Shown one piece after another: positions 1 through 9,240 of a stretch of 64,000 bases of DNA; position 1 is the stretch's first letter; each line of letters begins with the position of its first letter. Source of the stretch: JBBSAT01 sp046351235 (GTDB lineage Bacteria > Myxococcota_A > Polyangia > Polyangiales > Sandaracinaceae); NCBI GenBank assembly GCA_046351235.1, contig JAXLYV010000001.1:1922001-1986000 (forward strand), read 5' to 3'. The notes beneath the pieces were generated by a model. The model searched no databases and was not told the origin of the DNA. It saw only the letters and a list, made by a program, of their open reading frames with translations. Position numbers and translations under genes: made by a program.

Positions 1-2
1 GG

Positions 3-1016
3 CTACACGCCCATCGCCTTCTTCACCTTCGACTTGAGCTCGTCGACCTTGAAGGGCTTCGTCACGTAGAAGCGCGCGCCGGCGTTCACGCCCTCGATCA
101 TGTCCTTGGGGCCCTGCTTCGCGGTGAGCATGACGATCGGCACGCGGGCCAGGCGCGGGTTGCCCTTCATTCGTCGCGCGAGCTCGAGCCCGTCGATGTT
201 CGGCATCATGATGTCGGTCACGACGAGGCGCGGGACCGGGTCTTTCTCGAGCACCTGCAGCGCCGCGGCACCGTCGGGCGCGGCGATGACCTGGCCGAGA
301 TCGGAGAGGATGCGGACGAGCATCGTGCGCAGCGCCTCGTCGTCCTCGACCACGAGGATCGGCACCTTGGGCGCCGTGGCGGTCGGTGCCCCGGCCGCGG
401 CCACCGCCGGGACCGGCGTGCCCGGCGTCGAGTGCGGCGCGCCCGGCACCGCCGCGCTCGGGCGCAGCTGGTGCATCATGCGGGCTGCCATCAGCTTCGC
501 CTGGCTCGGCGAGCGCGCCTCGGCCGCCCGCATCGAGGGCGAGGAGGGGGTCGGCGTGGGCGCACGTGCGGGCGTGGGCGGGGTCGGCGTGGGCGCGCGC
601 GCGGGCGTGGGCGGGGTCGGCGCAGCGCGCGTCGCGGGAGCCGGAGGCGCGGGCCGAGCCGGTGGCGGCGAGGGGATCGGCAGGCGCGGCGCCGCCGACG
701 GCCGCGGGATCCCGCGGATCTCGTAGAGCGAGCGGTCGTACTCGAGGCGCGAGCTCGCGTAGCGCAGCACCTCGTAGGCCTCGGTCGCCCGCGAGAAGAT
801 CGCCTCCATGCGCTTGCGATGCGCGCCCGACTCGCGCGAGTGCCAGCGATCGGGATGGAAGCGCTGCACCAGGCGCAGGTACGCCTGCTTGATCTCGGCG
901 TCGGTCGCCGCCTCGCTCACGCCGAGGAGCTGGTAGTGATCGAGCAGCGCCAGCTGCGGCGCCAGGCGCTCGATGTCTCGGACGAGATCGTCTGGAAGAG
1001 GAAGCTTCTCGCTCAC
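3..1016 (-). CDS. DnaJ-domain / response-regulator receiver fusion protein
   Basis: The 337-residue protein has a J domain at about residues 26-95 with the HPD motif at 54-56, so it should stimulate a DnaK-type Hsp70. A Pro/Ala/Thr linker (about 100-215) includes 11-residue tandem repeats. A CheY-like receiver fills 218-337: acidic pair Asp225/Asp226, phosphoacceptor Asp268 (in TDIMMP), Thr298 and Lys320. The start is GTG, overlapping the tcdA stop as GTGA, so the two genes are probably translationally coupled. The inferred role is a phosphorylation-controlled co-chaperone; no dedicated kinase lies next to it. Domain calls are secure, the role is inference. Confidence 0.9.
   Translation of the reverse strand: MSEKLPLPDDLVRDIERLAPQLALLDHYQLLGVSEAATDAEIKQAYLRLVQRFHPDRWHSRESGAHRKRMEAIFSRATEAYEVLRYASSRLEYDRSLYEIRGIPRPSAAPRLPIPSPPPARPAPPAPATRAAPTPPTPARAPTPTPPTPARAPTPTPSSPSMRAAEARSPSQAKLMAARMMHQLRPSAAVPGAPHSTPGTPVPAVAAAGAPTATAPKVPILVVEDDEALRTMLVRILSDLGQVIAAPDGAAALQVLEKDPVPRLVVTDIMMPNIDGLELARRMKGNPRLARVPIVMLTAKQGPKDMIEGVNAGARFYVTKPFKVDELKSKVKKAMGV
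548..613. repeat. 33-bp tandem repeat, two copies, in the DnaJ-receiver linker
   Basis: Two 33-bp units (548-580 and 581-613) differ at two bases and are followed by a partial third unit. They encode an 11-residue Pro/Thr/Ala linker repeat in the gene on the minus strand, so copy number could vary linker length without shifting the frame. Confidence 0.8.
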
Positions 1017-1966
1017 GGCTCCTTCTCGGTCTCCCGCCCATCCCCGCCCGTACGCCCGGCAGGCGCGCCGCGCGCGAGATCACGCACGGCGACGCTCGCC
1101 GCGACGAGCCCGAAGGTGCCCGTCACGAAGCTCATCGAGCCGTCGATCCGCGCACGGCGATCACACGTCTGCAGGCCATTGTCCTTGTTGGGGCACACGC
1201 AGACGAAGCCCTCGCCTTCGTCGTAGCCGAGCGGCGACGGCGCGATGGGCGTCTCGTCGCTCCACACGGCGGTGATGCCCGTGGGCTTGTTCCGCTCGAT
1301 CGTGAAGCCGTACTTCTTGCGCAGGATGCCGCGCACGTCGCGGGCGAAGGGGCAGACCTCGGTGTCGGCCAGATCGCTCGCGCGCACGCGCGTGGGGTCG
1401 AGCTTGCCGGCCGCGCCCATGCACGAGACGACCGGGATGCCGCGCCGCACGCACGTGGCGACGAGGTGCGCCTTCGCCGTGAAGTTGTCGATCGCGTCGA
1501 TGACGTAGTCGACCTGGCCGGCGAGCAGCTCGTCGCTCGTGTCGGCCGCGTAGAACTTCGCGATCGCCTCGACCGTGGCGGTCGGAGAGACGAGCCGCAG
1601 CCGCTCGGCCATCACGACGGCCTTCTGCTTGCCGATGTTGCCCTTGAGCGCGTGGAGCTGGCGATTCGAGTTCGTGACGCAGACCTCGTCGAAGTCCACG
1701 AGCACGAGGTGACCGACGCCGCTCCGCGCGAGCGACTCGGCCGCGAACGAGCCGACGCCGCCCTGGCCGAAGACGATCACTCTGCTCGCCATGAGACGGT
1801 GCAAGCCCGGCTCGCCCACGAGGCGTGCGGCGCGGTCGAAGCGGCGATGCGTCTTGTACCGGCTCTCCGGCGCCTCGGCCGTCGCCGGTGACGAGGAAGC
1901 GAGCGCGGAAGAAGACGCGCCCGAGGGCGCCTCCGGCACCGATTCGCGCAACATCGGGAGCGGCAT
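1013..1966 (-). CDS. tcdA: tRNA threonylcarbamoyladenosine dehydratase (TcdA/CsdL, ThiF-like)
   Basis: This 317-residue E1-like enzyme should convert t6A37 to cyclic t6A in ANN-decoding tRNAs, using ATP. The N-terminus 'YKTHRRFDRAARLVGEPGL' matches the TcdA family start, followed by the nucleotide-binding loop FGQGGVGS, the DFDEVCVTNSNRQ segment, and the VIDAIDN motif. The reading frame stays open far upstream, but family alignment places the start at the ATG at 1966. There is no clear Shine-Dalgarno; instead TATAAC lies 9 bases upstream with a TG extension, suggesting a leaderless mRNA. The 3' end overlaps the DnaJ-receiver gene by GTGA. Confidence 0.93.
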   Translation of the reverse strand: MPLPMLRESVPEAPSGASSSALASSSPATAEAPESRYKTHRRFDRAARLVGEPGLHRLMASRVIVFGQGGVGSFAAESLARSGVGHLVLVDFDEVCVTNSNRQLHALKGNIGKQKAVVMAERLRLVSPTATVEAIAKFYAADTSDELLAGQVDYVIDAIDNFTAKAHLVATCVRRGIPVVSCMGAAGKLDPTRVRASDLADTEVCPFARDVRGILRKKYGFTIERNKPTGITAVWSDETPIAPSPLGYDEGEGFVCVCPNKDNGLQTCDRRARIDGSMSFVTGTFGLVAASVAVRDLARGAPAGRTGGDGRETEKEP

Positions 1967-1975
1967 CGCGCGATC

Positions 1976-1981
1976 GTTATA
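1976..1981 (-). promoter_or_regulatory. -10 element (TATAAC, extended TGc) for tcdA, leaderless arrangement
   Basis: TGCTATAAC on the minus strand places an extended -10 hexamer 9 bases before the tcdA ATG at 1966, overlapping the stop codon of the upstream nidogen-like gene. Transcription would begin at or next to the start codon. Confidence 0.5.
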
Positions 1982-3161
1982 GCAAGCGCGCGCGCGTGTG
2001 CCGCGCCGACCTGCGGGCCCCGCGACCGAGCGTGAGCAGCACGAGCGCCAGCCCGAGCCCGGCGCCCCGTCGATCGGAGAGGGCGCCCGCCGCGACGCCG
2101 CATCCGAAGCCGCCGCCCCGCACGTCGAGCACCGGCGGAACCTCCTCGCGGCAGCTCGCCGAGCAGCCATCCCCGGCGCGCGTGTTGCCGTCGTCGCACT
2201 CCTCGTGGGCGCCGCGCTGTACGATGCGATCTCCGCACCGCGCGGGCATGCATCGCGCACTGCACGCGTCGTCGTCGACGGTGTTGCCGTCGTCGCACGC
2301 CTCTCCCGTCTCGCGGAACCCGTTGCCGCACACGGGCGGCGGCGAGAGATCCTCGAAGCGGAACACACCCGGCTCGGGCGGATCGAGGTTCGAGCTCGTG
2401 CAGAGCTCCAGCACCTGGGGCGTGCGCGAGTGCGGCAGCGCGTAGAAGCGCATCAGATCTCCGGCATCGAAGCCGGCCTGTGCGGGCACGCCGGCGCAGC
2501 GCCCGTCGATGCAGGCGTAGCGATCGTCCGGGCTCGACCCGGGCAAGCCTACCAGCGGGCAGTCGGCATCCACCGCGCACGTCTGATCCAGCGTGAGGGG
2601 CTGGCCGTGCATGCCTCCGCTCGAGTCCGCCGTGCTCCACTCGCACTGCGCATAGCGGAGCTCGAGCACGAACGCGCCCACGGCGCCGGTCCCCGGCGTG
2701 AGCACGATCTGGAACGAGTTCGTCGGCTCCGTGTGCATGTCCCAGTAGCTCACGCGGAACCACGTCACGACGATGCGGCCGGGCTCGACCGCGTAGTAGA
2801 TCGTGTTGCCGCCGTCCGCGCTCGGGCCGGCGAGCGTGTCCACGTCCGACCACCACGCGGCGATCATCGGCTGCGAGGCGACGGGGAAGGGGCTCGGCGT
2901 CCACGTGCGGAGCAGGGCGCCGAACGTGAGGTTGCCGTTCGTGTTGATCCAGAACGAGTCGTAGTGGGTGCCGAAGAACGTCAGGCCGTCGGGGAAGGCC
3001 GGCGTGACGACGACCTCGGTCGAGAACTCCTCGTCGTCGGGCGGCAGCATCTCGGTGCCGAAGCCGGCCGGCCCGCCGAGCCCATCCACGAGCGTGGCCT
3101 GCGCGGCGGAAGGCGCGGGCGCGATCAGCGCGAGAGCTCCGAGCGCGGCGACCCAACGCAT
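1977..3161 (-). CDS. Nidogen-like, Cys-rich secreted protein with MYXO-CTERM-like tail
   Basis: The 394-residue protein has a signal peptide (about 1-21, ending near SAAQA). A nidogen (NIDO)-like region follows, including 'SFWINTNGNLTFG' and 'PMIAAWWSDVDT', then two Cys-rich DUF4215/myxococcal repeats of the form CGNG..ETGEACDDGNT...C. The C-terminus has a GCG motif, a hydrophobic stretch and an Arg-rich end, the layout of the MYXO-CTERM sorting signal. Such proteins are known to be anchored on or released from the myxobacterial surface after processing. A GTG six bases upstream is possible, but ATG 3161 lies 8 bases after a TAGCGT -10 and starts a clean signal peptide. Ligand unknown. Confidence 0.85.
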   Translation of the reverse strand: MRWVAALGALALIAPAPSAAQATLVDGLGGPAGFGTEMLPPDDEEFSTEVVVTPAFPDGLTFFGTHYDSFWINTNGNLTFGALLRTWTPSPFPVASQPMIAAWWSDVDTLAGPSADGGNTIYYAVEPGRIVVTWFRVSYWDMHTEPTNSFQIVLTPGTGAVGAFVLELRYAQCEWSTADSSGGMHGQPLTLDQTCAVDADCPLVGLPGSSPDDRYACIDGRCAGVPAQAGFDAGDLMRFYALPHSRTPQVLELCTSSNLDPPEPGVFRFEDLSPPPVCGNGFRETGEACDDGNTVDDDACSARCMPARCGDRIVQRGAHEECDDGNTRAGDGCSASCREEVPPVLDVRGGGFGCGVAAGALSDRRGAGLGLALVLLTLGRGARRSARHTRARLL

Positions 3162-3169
3162 CGGCACCG

Positions 3170-3175
3170 ACGCTA
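3170..3175 (-). promoter_or_regulatory. -10 element TAGCGT before the nidogen-like gene
   Basis: TAGCGT on the minus strand ends 8 bases before the ATG at 3161, with no Shine-Dalgarno between. It fits the leaderless pattern seen at many other genes here; the -35 region is poor. Confidence 0.45.
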
Positions 3176-3247
3176 CACGAGCGCGGCGGATTCCGACAGC
3201 TGCCGGTCGCCTTCGCGCGCGCGGCCGATTCGTAGTACGCAGCCCTC

Positions 3248-4736
<1,489 letters not shown>

Positions 4737-4741
<5 letters not shown>

Positions 4742-4857
4742 CGCGCGGATCGGCTCGCCCTCTCCGGCCCCTACCGTCCGCGCGCGACGCGCGCTTCCGT
4801 CCGCGGCCTCCGGGGCGAGCACTCTTTGCAGAGCGCTGACGCGCGGATCGGCTTGCC
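4737..4857. repeat. 23-bp imperfect direct repeat spanning the mmsA stop codon
   Basis: The 23-base sequence at 4737-4759, which includes the mmsA stop codon, recurs at 4835-4857 with one mismatch, 98 bases apart. Between them, about 4797-4826, is a degenerate copy of the GTCCGCG..CCT.CGGG.CGAGCACTC core found three times at 34988-35192. No gene is seen in 4742-4919. Confidence 0.6.
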
Positions 4858-4919
4858 GCGATGGGCTCGCCCCGGACCAACGTCATCGGCTTCGACGACG
4901 CGCCCTTCGCGTGCTCGCT

Positions 4920-5339
4920 TCAGGCCCGCGCGCGACGACGACGCGCGAGCGCGAGGACGGTGACGAGGACGAGCGCGAGCGCTGCGTGATCGCGCGACGA
5001 GATCGCGGCCGAGCACATCGAGCTCTCGGCAGGCGCCCCGTCGGCGGACGCGGGTGAGTCGGCCGCCGTGGACGGCGGCGGCGGGACGGGCGGCGCCACC
5101 GTCGAGGGCGGAGGCGCCACCGTCGAGGGCGGAGGTGCCACCGTCGAGGGCGGAGGTGCCACCGTCGAGGGCGGAGGCGCGTCGGGCTCGCAGTGGAAAC
5201 CGCCGTGGTGCATCGCGCCCGGCTGCGTGGGGTTGCTGACCCAATGCTCGCCGGGCGGGCACGTGGGCATCGAGTCGGCGTGGGCGAGCTGCACCGACCC
5301 GAGCGCGAGAGCGAGGACGAGAATCGGCGAGCCGCGCAT
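4920..5339 (-). CDS. Small secreted protein with APPPSTV repeats and MYXO-CTERM-like tail
   Basis: This 139-residue protein has a signal peptide (about 1-21, ending AHAD), then a short Cys-containing region beginning 'MPTCPPGEHW', and four perfect APPPSTV repeats. The C-terminus (Cys, hydrophobic helix, RRRRARA) resembles a MYXO-CTERM anchor. The start is the ATG at 5339, preceded by GAGGTGA; the frame is open further upstream but only this start gives a signal peptide. It is paralogous to the protein at 7253-7663, sharing the CPPG..H core and Pro-rich stalk. Function unknown; probably a surface stalk protein. Confidence 0.8.
   Translation of the reverse strand: MRGSPILVLALALGSVQLAHADSMPTCPPGEHWVSNPTQPGAMHHGGFHCEPDAPPPSTVAPPPSTVAPPPSTVAPPPSTVAPPVPPPPSTAADSPASADGAPAESSMCSAAISSRDHAALALVLVTVLALARRRRARA
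5095..5178. repeat. 21-bp minisatellite, four units, encoding APPPSTV
   Basis: Four near-identical 21-bp units at 5095-5115, 5116-5136, 5137-5157 and 5158-5178 encode the heptapeptide repeat of the minus-strand gene. Differences are single silent bases, pointing to recent expansion. Confidence 0.9.
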
Positions 5340-5421
5340 CACGATCACCTCGAGCCCCTCGAGCGCACCCCGCGCGCGCTCCGACGCATCGAGGAGAGGC
5401 TCTTCGCGTTCCGATGCGCCG

Positions 5422-6465
5422 TCAACCGGTGACGCGATGCCGAGCACGCGTGCTCCGCGTCGCGCGCGAGGCGGACGTGGGGATCGTGCGGCTCCGCTTC
5501 GACGCTCCGGGCGCCGTCCCGAGCACGCGCTTGTAGGCGCGACCGAACGCGGCGACCGACCGATAGCCGCACTTCTCCGCGACCTCGCCCACGCTCGCGC
5601 CCGGCAACGCCAGCTGCGCCCGCGCGAGCTGCATGCGGAGCCGCGTCAGGTAGTCCATCGGCGTCTGCCCGATCGTGCGCACGAAGCGATCGGCGAAGGC
5701 CGAGCGCGACATGTGGACGGCGGCGGCGAGCGCCGCGACGCTGTGCGCGCCGCCCGGATCGCGATGGAGCACACCGAGCGCCGGCCCGAGCGCCGGATCG
5801 CGCAGCGCCTGCAGCCAGCCCACGCGCGCCGACGCGTCGCTCTCGAGCCACGCACGAATCGACTGCACGACGAGGATGTCGGCCAGGCGCGTGACGACCG
5901 CTTCGCCGCCAGGCTGCAGGCGCCGCGCCTCGCTCGCCATGAGCCGCACCGTCGTCTGCATCCACTCGGCCTGCGGCGCCGCCAGCCCGTCGAGGTGCAC
6001 GACCGGCGGGAGCGCGCTCGCGAGCAGGCTCGCGGCCACGTGCTCGAGCCGAACGACGCCGCACACGAGCGTGGCCGCCGCGCCGCCGCCGCCGTGACGC
6101 AGGAGCGCGTAGCGCTCGGTCTCGACGTCGTGCGAGAGCGCCGTCACGAGCGGCGCCGTGGCGTGCGCGGCGCTGCGCAGCACGTGCCCTTCTCCGTGCG
6201 GCACGAGCGCGAAGTCGCCCGGCGCGAGCGAGACGGCACCGAACGCGCGGCTCTGCACGCGGCATCGCCCAGCGACGAGCACGTGGAACCACGCGCAACC
6301 GGGCATCGGCGGCATCGTCAGCCCCCACGGCTCGGTGAGCTCGGAATGACAGTAGAAGACGCCCTCGATGCGGAGCGAGTGGAGCACGGCGCCGAGCGGA
6401 TCGGCCGGCGTCGCGGCGAGCTCGGCGAGGCGCAGACGGGGCGGGGAGCGTCGGGACGGGCTCAT
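5422..6465 (-). CDS. AraC-family transcriptional regulator (cupin sensor domain)
   Basis: The 347-residue regulator has an N-terminal cupin-like domain (about 20-190: 'WFHVLVAGRCRVQ', 'LAPGDFALVPHGEGHVL') and a C-terminal double helix-turn-helix ending 'VAEKCGYRSVAAFGRAYKRVLGTAPG', the AraC signature. ATG 6465 (MSPSRRS) is the chosen start; in-frame ATGs at 6483 and 6504 are possible. The family (cupin_6/AraC) commonly controls a divergent oxidoreductase. Here the divergent neighbour at 6574 is an NAD(P)-binding reductase with only 108 bases between, so that gene is the likely target. Confidence 0.88.
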   Translation of the reverse strand: MSPSRRSPPRLRLAELAATPADPLGAVLHSLRIEGVFYCHSELTEPWGLTMPPMPGCAWFHVLVAGRCRVQSRAFGAVSLAPGDFALVPHGEGHVLRSAAHATAPLVTALSHDVETERYALLRHGGGGAAATLVCGVVRLEHVAASLLASALPPVVHLDGLAAPQAEWMQTTVRLMASEARRLQPGGEAVVTRLADILVVQSIRAWLESDASARVGWLQALRDPALGPALGVLHRDPGGAHSVAALAAAVHMSRSAFADRFVRTIGQTPMDYLTRLRMQLARAQLALPGASVGEVAEKCGYRSVAAFGRAYKRVLGTAPGASKRSRTIPTSASRATRSTRARHRVTG

Positions 6466-6573
6466 GCTCGGCGTTTCGAGCATGAAGTGTGGACTCGATG
6501 GCATGGAAGCGCCAGCGCAGGAGGGCATCTTGGACGAGCGGTCTTGGACGTCCCGGGGCCGAAGGAGGATCCC

Positions 6574-7224
6574 ATGCGCGTGATCGTGTTCGGAGCGAGC
6601 GGAGGAAGTGGTCGTGCGGCGGTCGAGGCGTTGCTCGAGGAAGGCCACGAGGTGACGGCCTTCGTGCGGGGCAGCCCGGGCACCGTCGCGATGCACGATC
6701 GGGTGCGCCTCGCGAAGGGCGACGCGCTGCGCGCCGAGGACGTGATGCGCGCCGTGGAGGGGCACGACGCCGTCGTGGTGGCGCTCGGCATCCGAGAGAG
6801 CGCGCTCGCGGTGCGCCTGCGCGGGCCGGTCGCGACGGCGAGCGACGTGCGCTCGGTGGGAACGAAGCACGTGATCGCCGCGATGCGCGCGCACGGCGTG
6901 CGGCGGCTCGTCGTGCAGACCACCTTCGGCGTGGGCGAGAGCCGCGAGCGGCTCCCGTTCGCGTGGCGATGCATCTTCGCCCTGCTGCTCGCGCCCCAGA
7001 TCGCCGACACCGAGCTGCAGGAGGTCGTCGTGCGCGAGAGCGGTCTCGCGTGGGTGCTGGTCCAGCCCGTGGGCCTCCACGACGGCGCGCCGAAGGCGCC
7101 GCGACTCTCGGTCGAGGGCGAGACCGTCAGCATGAGCGTCTCGCGGCGGAGCGTGGGGCGCGCGCTCGCGGCCGCCGTGACGCGACCCGAGCTCGTCCAC
7201 CGATCGGTCGCCGTCTCGGAGTGA
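6574..7224 (+). CDS. NAD(P)-binding NmrA/SDR-like oxidoreductase
   Basis: The 216-residue protein starts with the dinucleotide-binding loop 'VIVFGASGGSGRAAVEALL' and continues as an atypical short-chain dehydrogenase of the NAD(P)H-binding/NmrA group (flavin reductase-like or NADPH-sensing). It lacks the YxxxK catalytic pair of classical SDRs, as expected for the group. The ATG at 6574 has a good Shine-Dalgarno, AAGGAGG, about 6 bases upstream. It is divergent from the AraC regulator; the spacer carries two TTGGACG direct repeats near 6530-6550 that could be an operator. Substrate unknown. Confidence 0.88.
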   Translation: MRVIVFGASGGSGRAAVEALLEEGHEVTAFVRGSPGTVAMHDRVRLAKGDALRAEDVMRAVEGHDAVVVALGIRESALAVRLRGPVATASDVRSVGTKHVIAAMRAHGVRRLVVQTTFGVGESRERLPFAWRCIFALLLAPQIADTELQEVVVRESGLAWVLVQPVGLHDGAPKAPRLSVEGETVSMSVSRRSVGRALAAAVTRPELVHRSVAVSE

Positions 7225-7252
7225 GCCGTGCTCCGAGACCGCCCGGTGCGCG

Positions 7253-7663
7253 TCACGCGCAGCGCGAGCGACGACGCGTCACGAGCCCGAGCACGAGCGC
7301 CCAGCCGAACAGGGCTGCGGTGCTCGCGCTCGAGCCCGGCACGGCGGCGCAGCCCGAGCTCGCCGGGGCCGGCGTCTCGCTCGCGGGGGCCGGCGTCTCG
7401 CTCGCGGGGGGCGGCGGCGCTGCGCTCGACGGTGGCGGCGGCGCGGGCGCCTCGCTCGCGGGCGTCGACGGCGGCGGCGTCGGAGGCGGCGCCCCGTCTT
7501 GCACGCATGCATAGGTGCCGAGGTGCTGCCCCGGCGGTGGCGGCGTGCGTACCGCATGCGTCCCCGGCGGACATTCCGGCATCACGTCCGCACGCACGGG
7601 AGCGGCCGAGACCGATCCGAGCACGATCAGCCCCAGCACGACGAGCACGGTGTGCATACGCAT
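7253..7663 (-). CDS. Small secreted Pro-rich protein with MYXO-CTERM-like tail
   Basis: The 136-residue protein has a signal peptide (1-25, ending PVRAD), a Cys pair region starting 'MPECPPGTHAVRT', a Pro/Ala/Ser stalk with repeats such as ASETPAP, and a C-terminal GC motif, hydrophobic helix and Arg cluster. It is a paralogue of the protein at 4920-5339. Start ATG 7663 is chosen because GAGAGGA lies just upstream; ATG 7657 is the alternative. Upstream are two TTGACG hexamers 18 bases apart on the minus strand (7688-7711). Function unknown. Confidence 0.8.
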   Translation of the reverse strand: MRMHTVLVVLGLIVLGSVSAAPVRADVMPECPPGTHAVRTPPPPGQHLGTYACVQDGAPPPTPPPSTPASEAPAPPPPSSAAPPPPASETPAPASETPAPASSGCAAVPGSSASTAALFGWALVLGLVTRRRSRCA

Positions 7664-7739
7664 GGCGATCCTCTCGGCAGAGAAGCTCGTCAAACGCGGG
7701 CCGCGCGTCAACCGCTCCGCATCGGGACGCGATCGCCGC

Positions 7740-8054
7740 CTACGTGCGCGCGCCGCCGCGGCAGAGCGCCCAGAGCTCGCGTCGCGACGAGACGCCGAGC
7801 TTGCGATAGACGCTCGCAGCCTGCTTGCCCACGGTGCGCACGGAGGTCTGGCGAGCCTCGGCGATCGCCGCGTCGCTGTGGCCCTCGAGCAGCATCTGGC
7901 CCACGGCGCGCTCGGCCGCGGTGAGCGTCGGCGTGTCGGGGAGGCGCGGCGGCGCTTCGAGCGGCCACGCGAACACGAGCACCTCGTCGTCGCCGAGCTG
8001 CAGCGGGCGCACGGTGAGGCCGGCAGGCGGTGGCGGCGGGCTTCGCTTGGTCAT
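7740..8054 (-). CDS. Short LuxR-type HTH regulator
   Basis: The 104-residue protein is almost only a LuxR/FixJ DNA-binding domain at about 45-100: 'LTAAERAVGQMLLEGHSDAA', then 'TVGKQAASVYRKLGVSSRREL'. A short N-terminal beta-rich segment (LQLGDDEVLVFAWPL) precedes it. No receiver or autoinducer domain is present. The start ATG overlaps the stop of the 8051-9205 regulator as ATGA, so both are co-translated. Target unknown. Confidence 0.85.
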   Translation of the reverse strand: MTKRSPPPPPAGLTVRPLQLGDDEVLVFAWPLEAPPRLPDTPTLTAAERAVGQMLLEGHSDAAIAEARQTSVRTVGKQAASVYRKLGVSSRRELWALCRGGART

Positions 8055-9205
8055 TCCTCTTCTTCTCTCTCCGTGCGGCCGCCGGCCGCGCCCACGACGC
8101 CGAGTCGACGCGCCGCGCTCACGAGCTCGGCCGACGAGCTCGCACCGAGCACGCGCCGCGCGCGCGCGAGGCTCGCCGCCACCGACGATGGGCTCATCGC
8201 GAGCTGATAGGCGATGAGCTTGTTGGCGCAGCCGTTCCCGAACATCGCGAGCACACGCCGATCGCGCTCGGAGAGCGCCTCGTCCTCCGCGCGTCGGGCC
8301 GGGCCGCTCGTCACGCGGCGCGGCTCGGGCCGGTTCGCGCGCGCCACGACGAAGCGCCGCCCGTCGGTGTCGAACGCCTCGACCACCGTGTACTCGCCGG
8401 CGTAGAGCGCGCGCCAGAGCGCGAGCACCGCGCTCGGATCCTCGCCCTGCTGGCGCTTGGCCCGCACCACGTCGGCCGCCGCGTGCCGCAGCGCCGCACG
8501 CGCCACCTCGGCGCGCGGCTCGAGGTGCACCATCTTGCCCTTCGTGTCGACGACCGCCTCGGCGCCATCGAGGAGCGAGCGACGGCCGAGCCGCTTGCGC
8601 AGGCGCAGCCCCGCCGTGACGTGCGCGACCAGGCGCGAGACGACCCAACGCGTCGGCGCGGGAAGCGGCCGCGCGGCGACGCTCGATCGGTTCGCGCAGA
8701 GCGCCATACCGACGCCGTCGGCGTCGGCGGCCGTCACGTTGAGCGACTCCGGATAACGCATGCCGGCCGCGGCGGCGCCGGAGGCGCGCAGCGCGCGACG
8801 CCCGCCGCGCGTGAGCAGCTCCTCGAACGTGGGGATCTGCGCGGCCATCGCGGCCCAGAGCTCGGTCGTGTGCGAGACGGGACCGAACGCCGCCATCGCG
8901 CGGAGGGTGTCGGGCGGGACTCTGCGCATGAAGCCCTCCCACCACGTCTCTCGCCACGCCTCTCGCCACGCCTCGTCGCCGCCGACGAGCGTGGGGCTGG
9001 CGACGGCACCGGCGCCGAGATCGAAGCGGAACGCGTGCACGCCCTCGCCGTCGTCGAGCCAAGGGGCGCAGGCGCTGGCGATCCCTTCGACCCACGCGTC
9101 GTCGCCGGCGCGGACGTCGTAGCTGCGATCCATCAGCGCGAGCACGTGCTCTCTGCGCACGCGCGGCGCCGCGCGCGAAGCGCTCCCCGTGCCTCGTGAC
9201 CCCAT
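8051..9205 (-). CDS. LuxR-family transcriptional regulator with large N-terminal sensor region
   Basis: This 384-residue protein carries a C-terminal LuxR helix-turn-helix ('ALSERDRRVLAMFGNGCANK' onward) and a long N-terminal region without a recognisable ligand domain. It aligns along its length with the neighbour at 9237-10337: both share 'WRAL..GEY' and 'FDTDG(R/K)RFVVAR' followed by the HTH with NKLIAY. ATG 9205 is chosen over 9229 because GAGAGAT lies upstream and a TTGACC/TACGAG promoter fits there. Likely a tandem duplicate; signal unknown. Confidence 0.88.
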   Translation of the reverse strand: MGSRGTGSASRAAPRVRREHVLALMDRSYDVRAGDDAWVEGIASACAPWLDDGEGVHAFRFDLGAGAVASPTLVGGDEAWREAWRETWWEGFMRRVPPDTLRAMAAFGPVSHTTELWAAMAAQIPTFEELLTRGGRRALRASGAAAAGMRYPESLNVTAADADGVGMALCANRSSVAARPLPAPTRWVVSRLVAHVTAGLRLRKRLGRRSLLDGAEAVVDTKGKMVHLEPRAEVARAALRHAAADVVRAKRQQGEDPSAVLALWRALYAGEYTVVEAFDTDGRRFVVARANRPEPRRVTSGPARRAEDEALSERDRRVLAMFGNGCANKLIAYQLAMSPSSVAASLARARRVLGASSSAELVSAARRLGVVGAAGGRTEREEEE

Positions 9206-9210
9206 GATCT

Positions 9211-9240
9211 CTCGTACGCCGACCCGCACGAGCCGGTCAA
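9211..9240 (-). promoter_or_regulatory. Candidate promoter TTGACC-N18-TACGAG for the second LuxR gene
   Basis: On the minus strand TTGACC (9240-9235) and TACGAG (9216-9211) are 18 bases apart, ending 5 bases before ATG 9205. The -35 overlaps the stop codon of the upstream LuxR gene, so this gene may be expressed separately from its paralogue. Confidence 0.4.

Noticed and set aside
5068..6573. Plus-strand open frame upstream of the NmrA-like gene
   Set aside because: Antisense to the AraC gene; the reductase begins at ATG 6574 with a Shine-Dalgarno and dinucleotide-binding motif.
7683..7711. TTGACG-N17-GAGCTT as a promoter for the small secreted protein at 7253
   Set aside because: The -10 is poor and the second TTGACG cannot be placed with a start; left as a note only.
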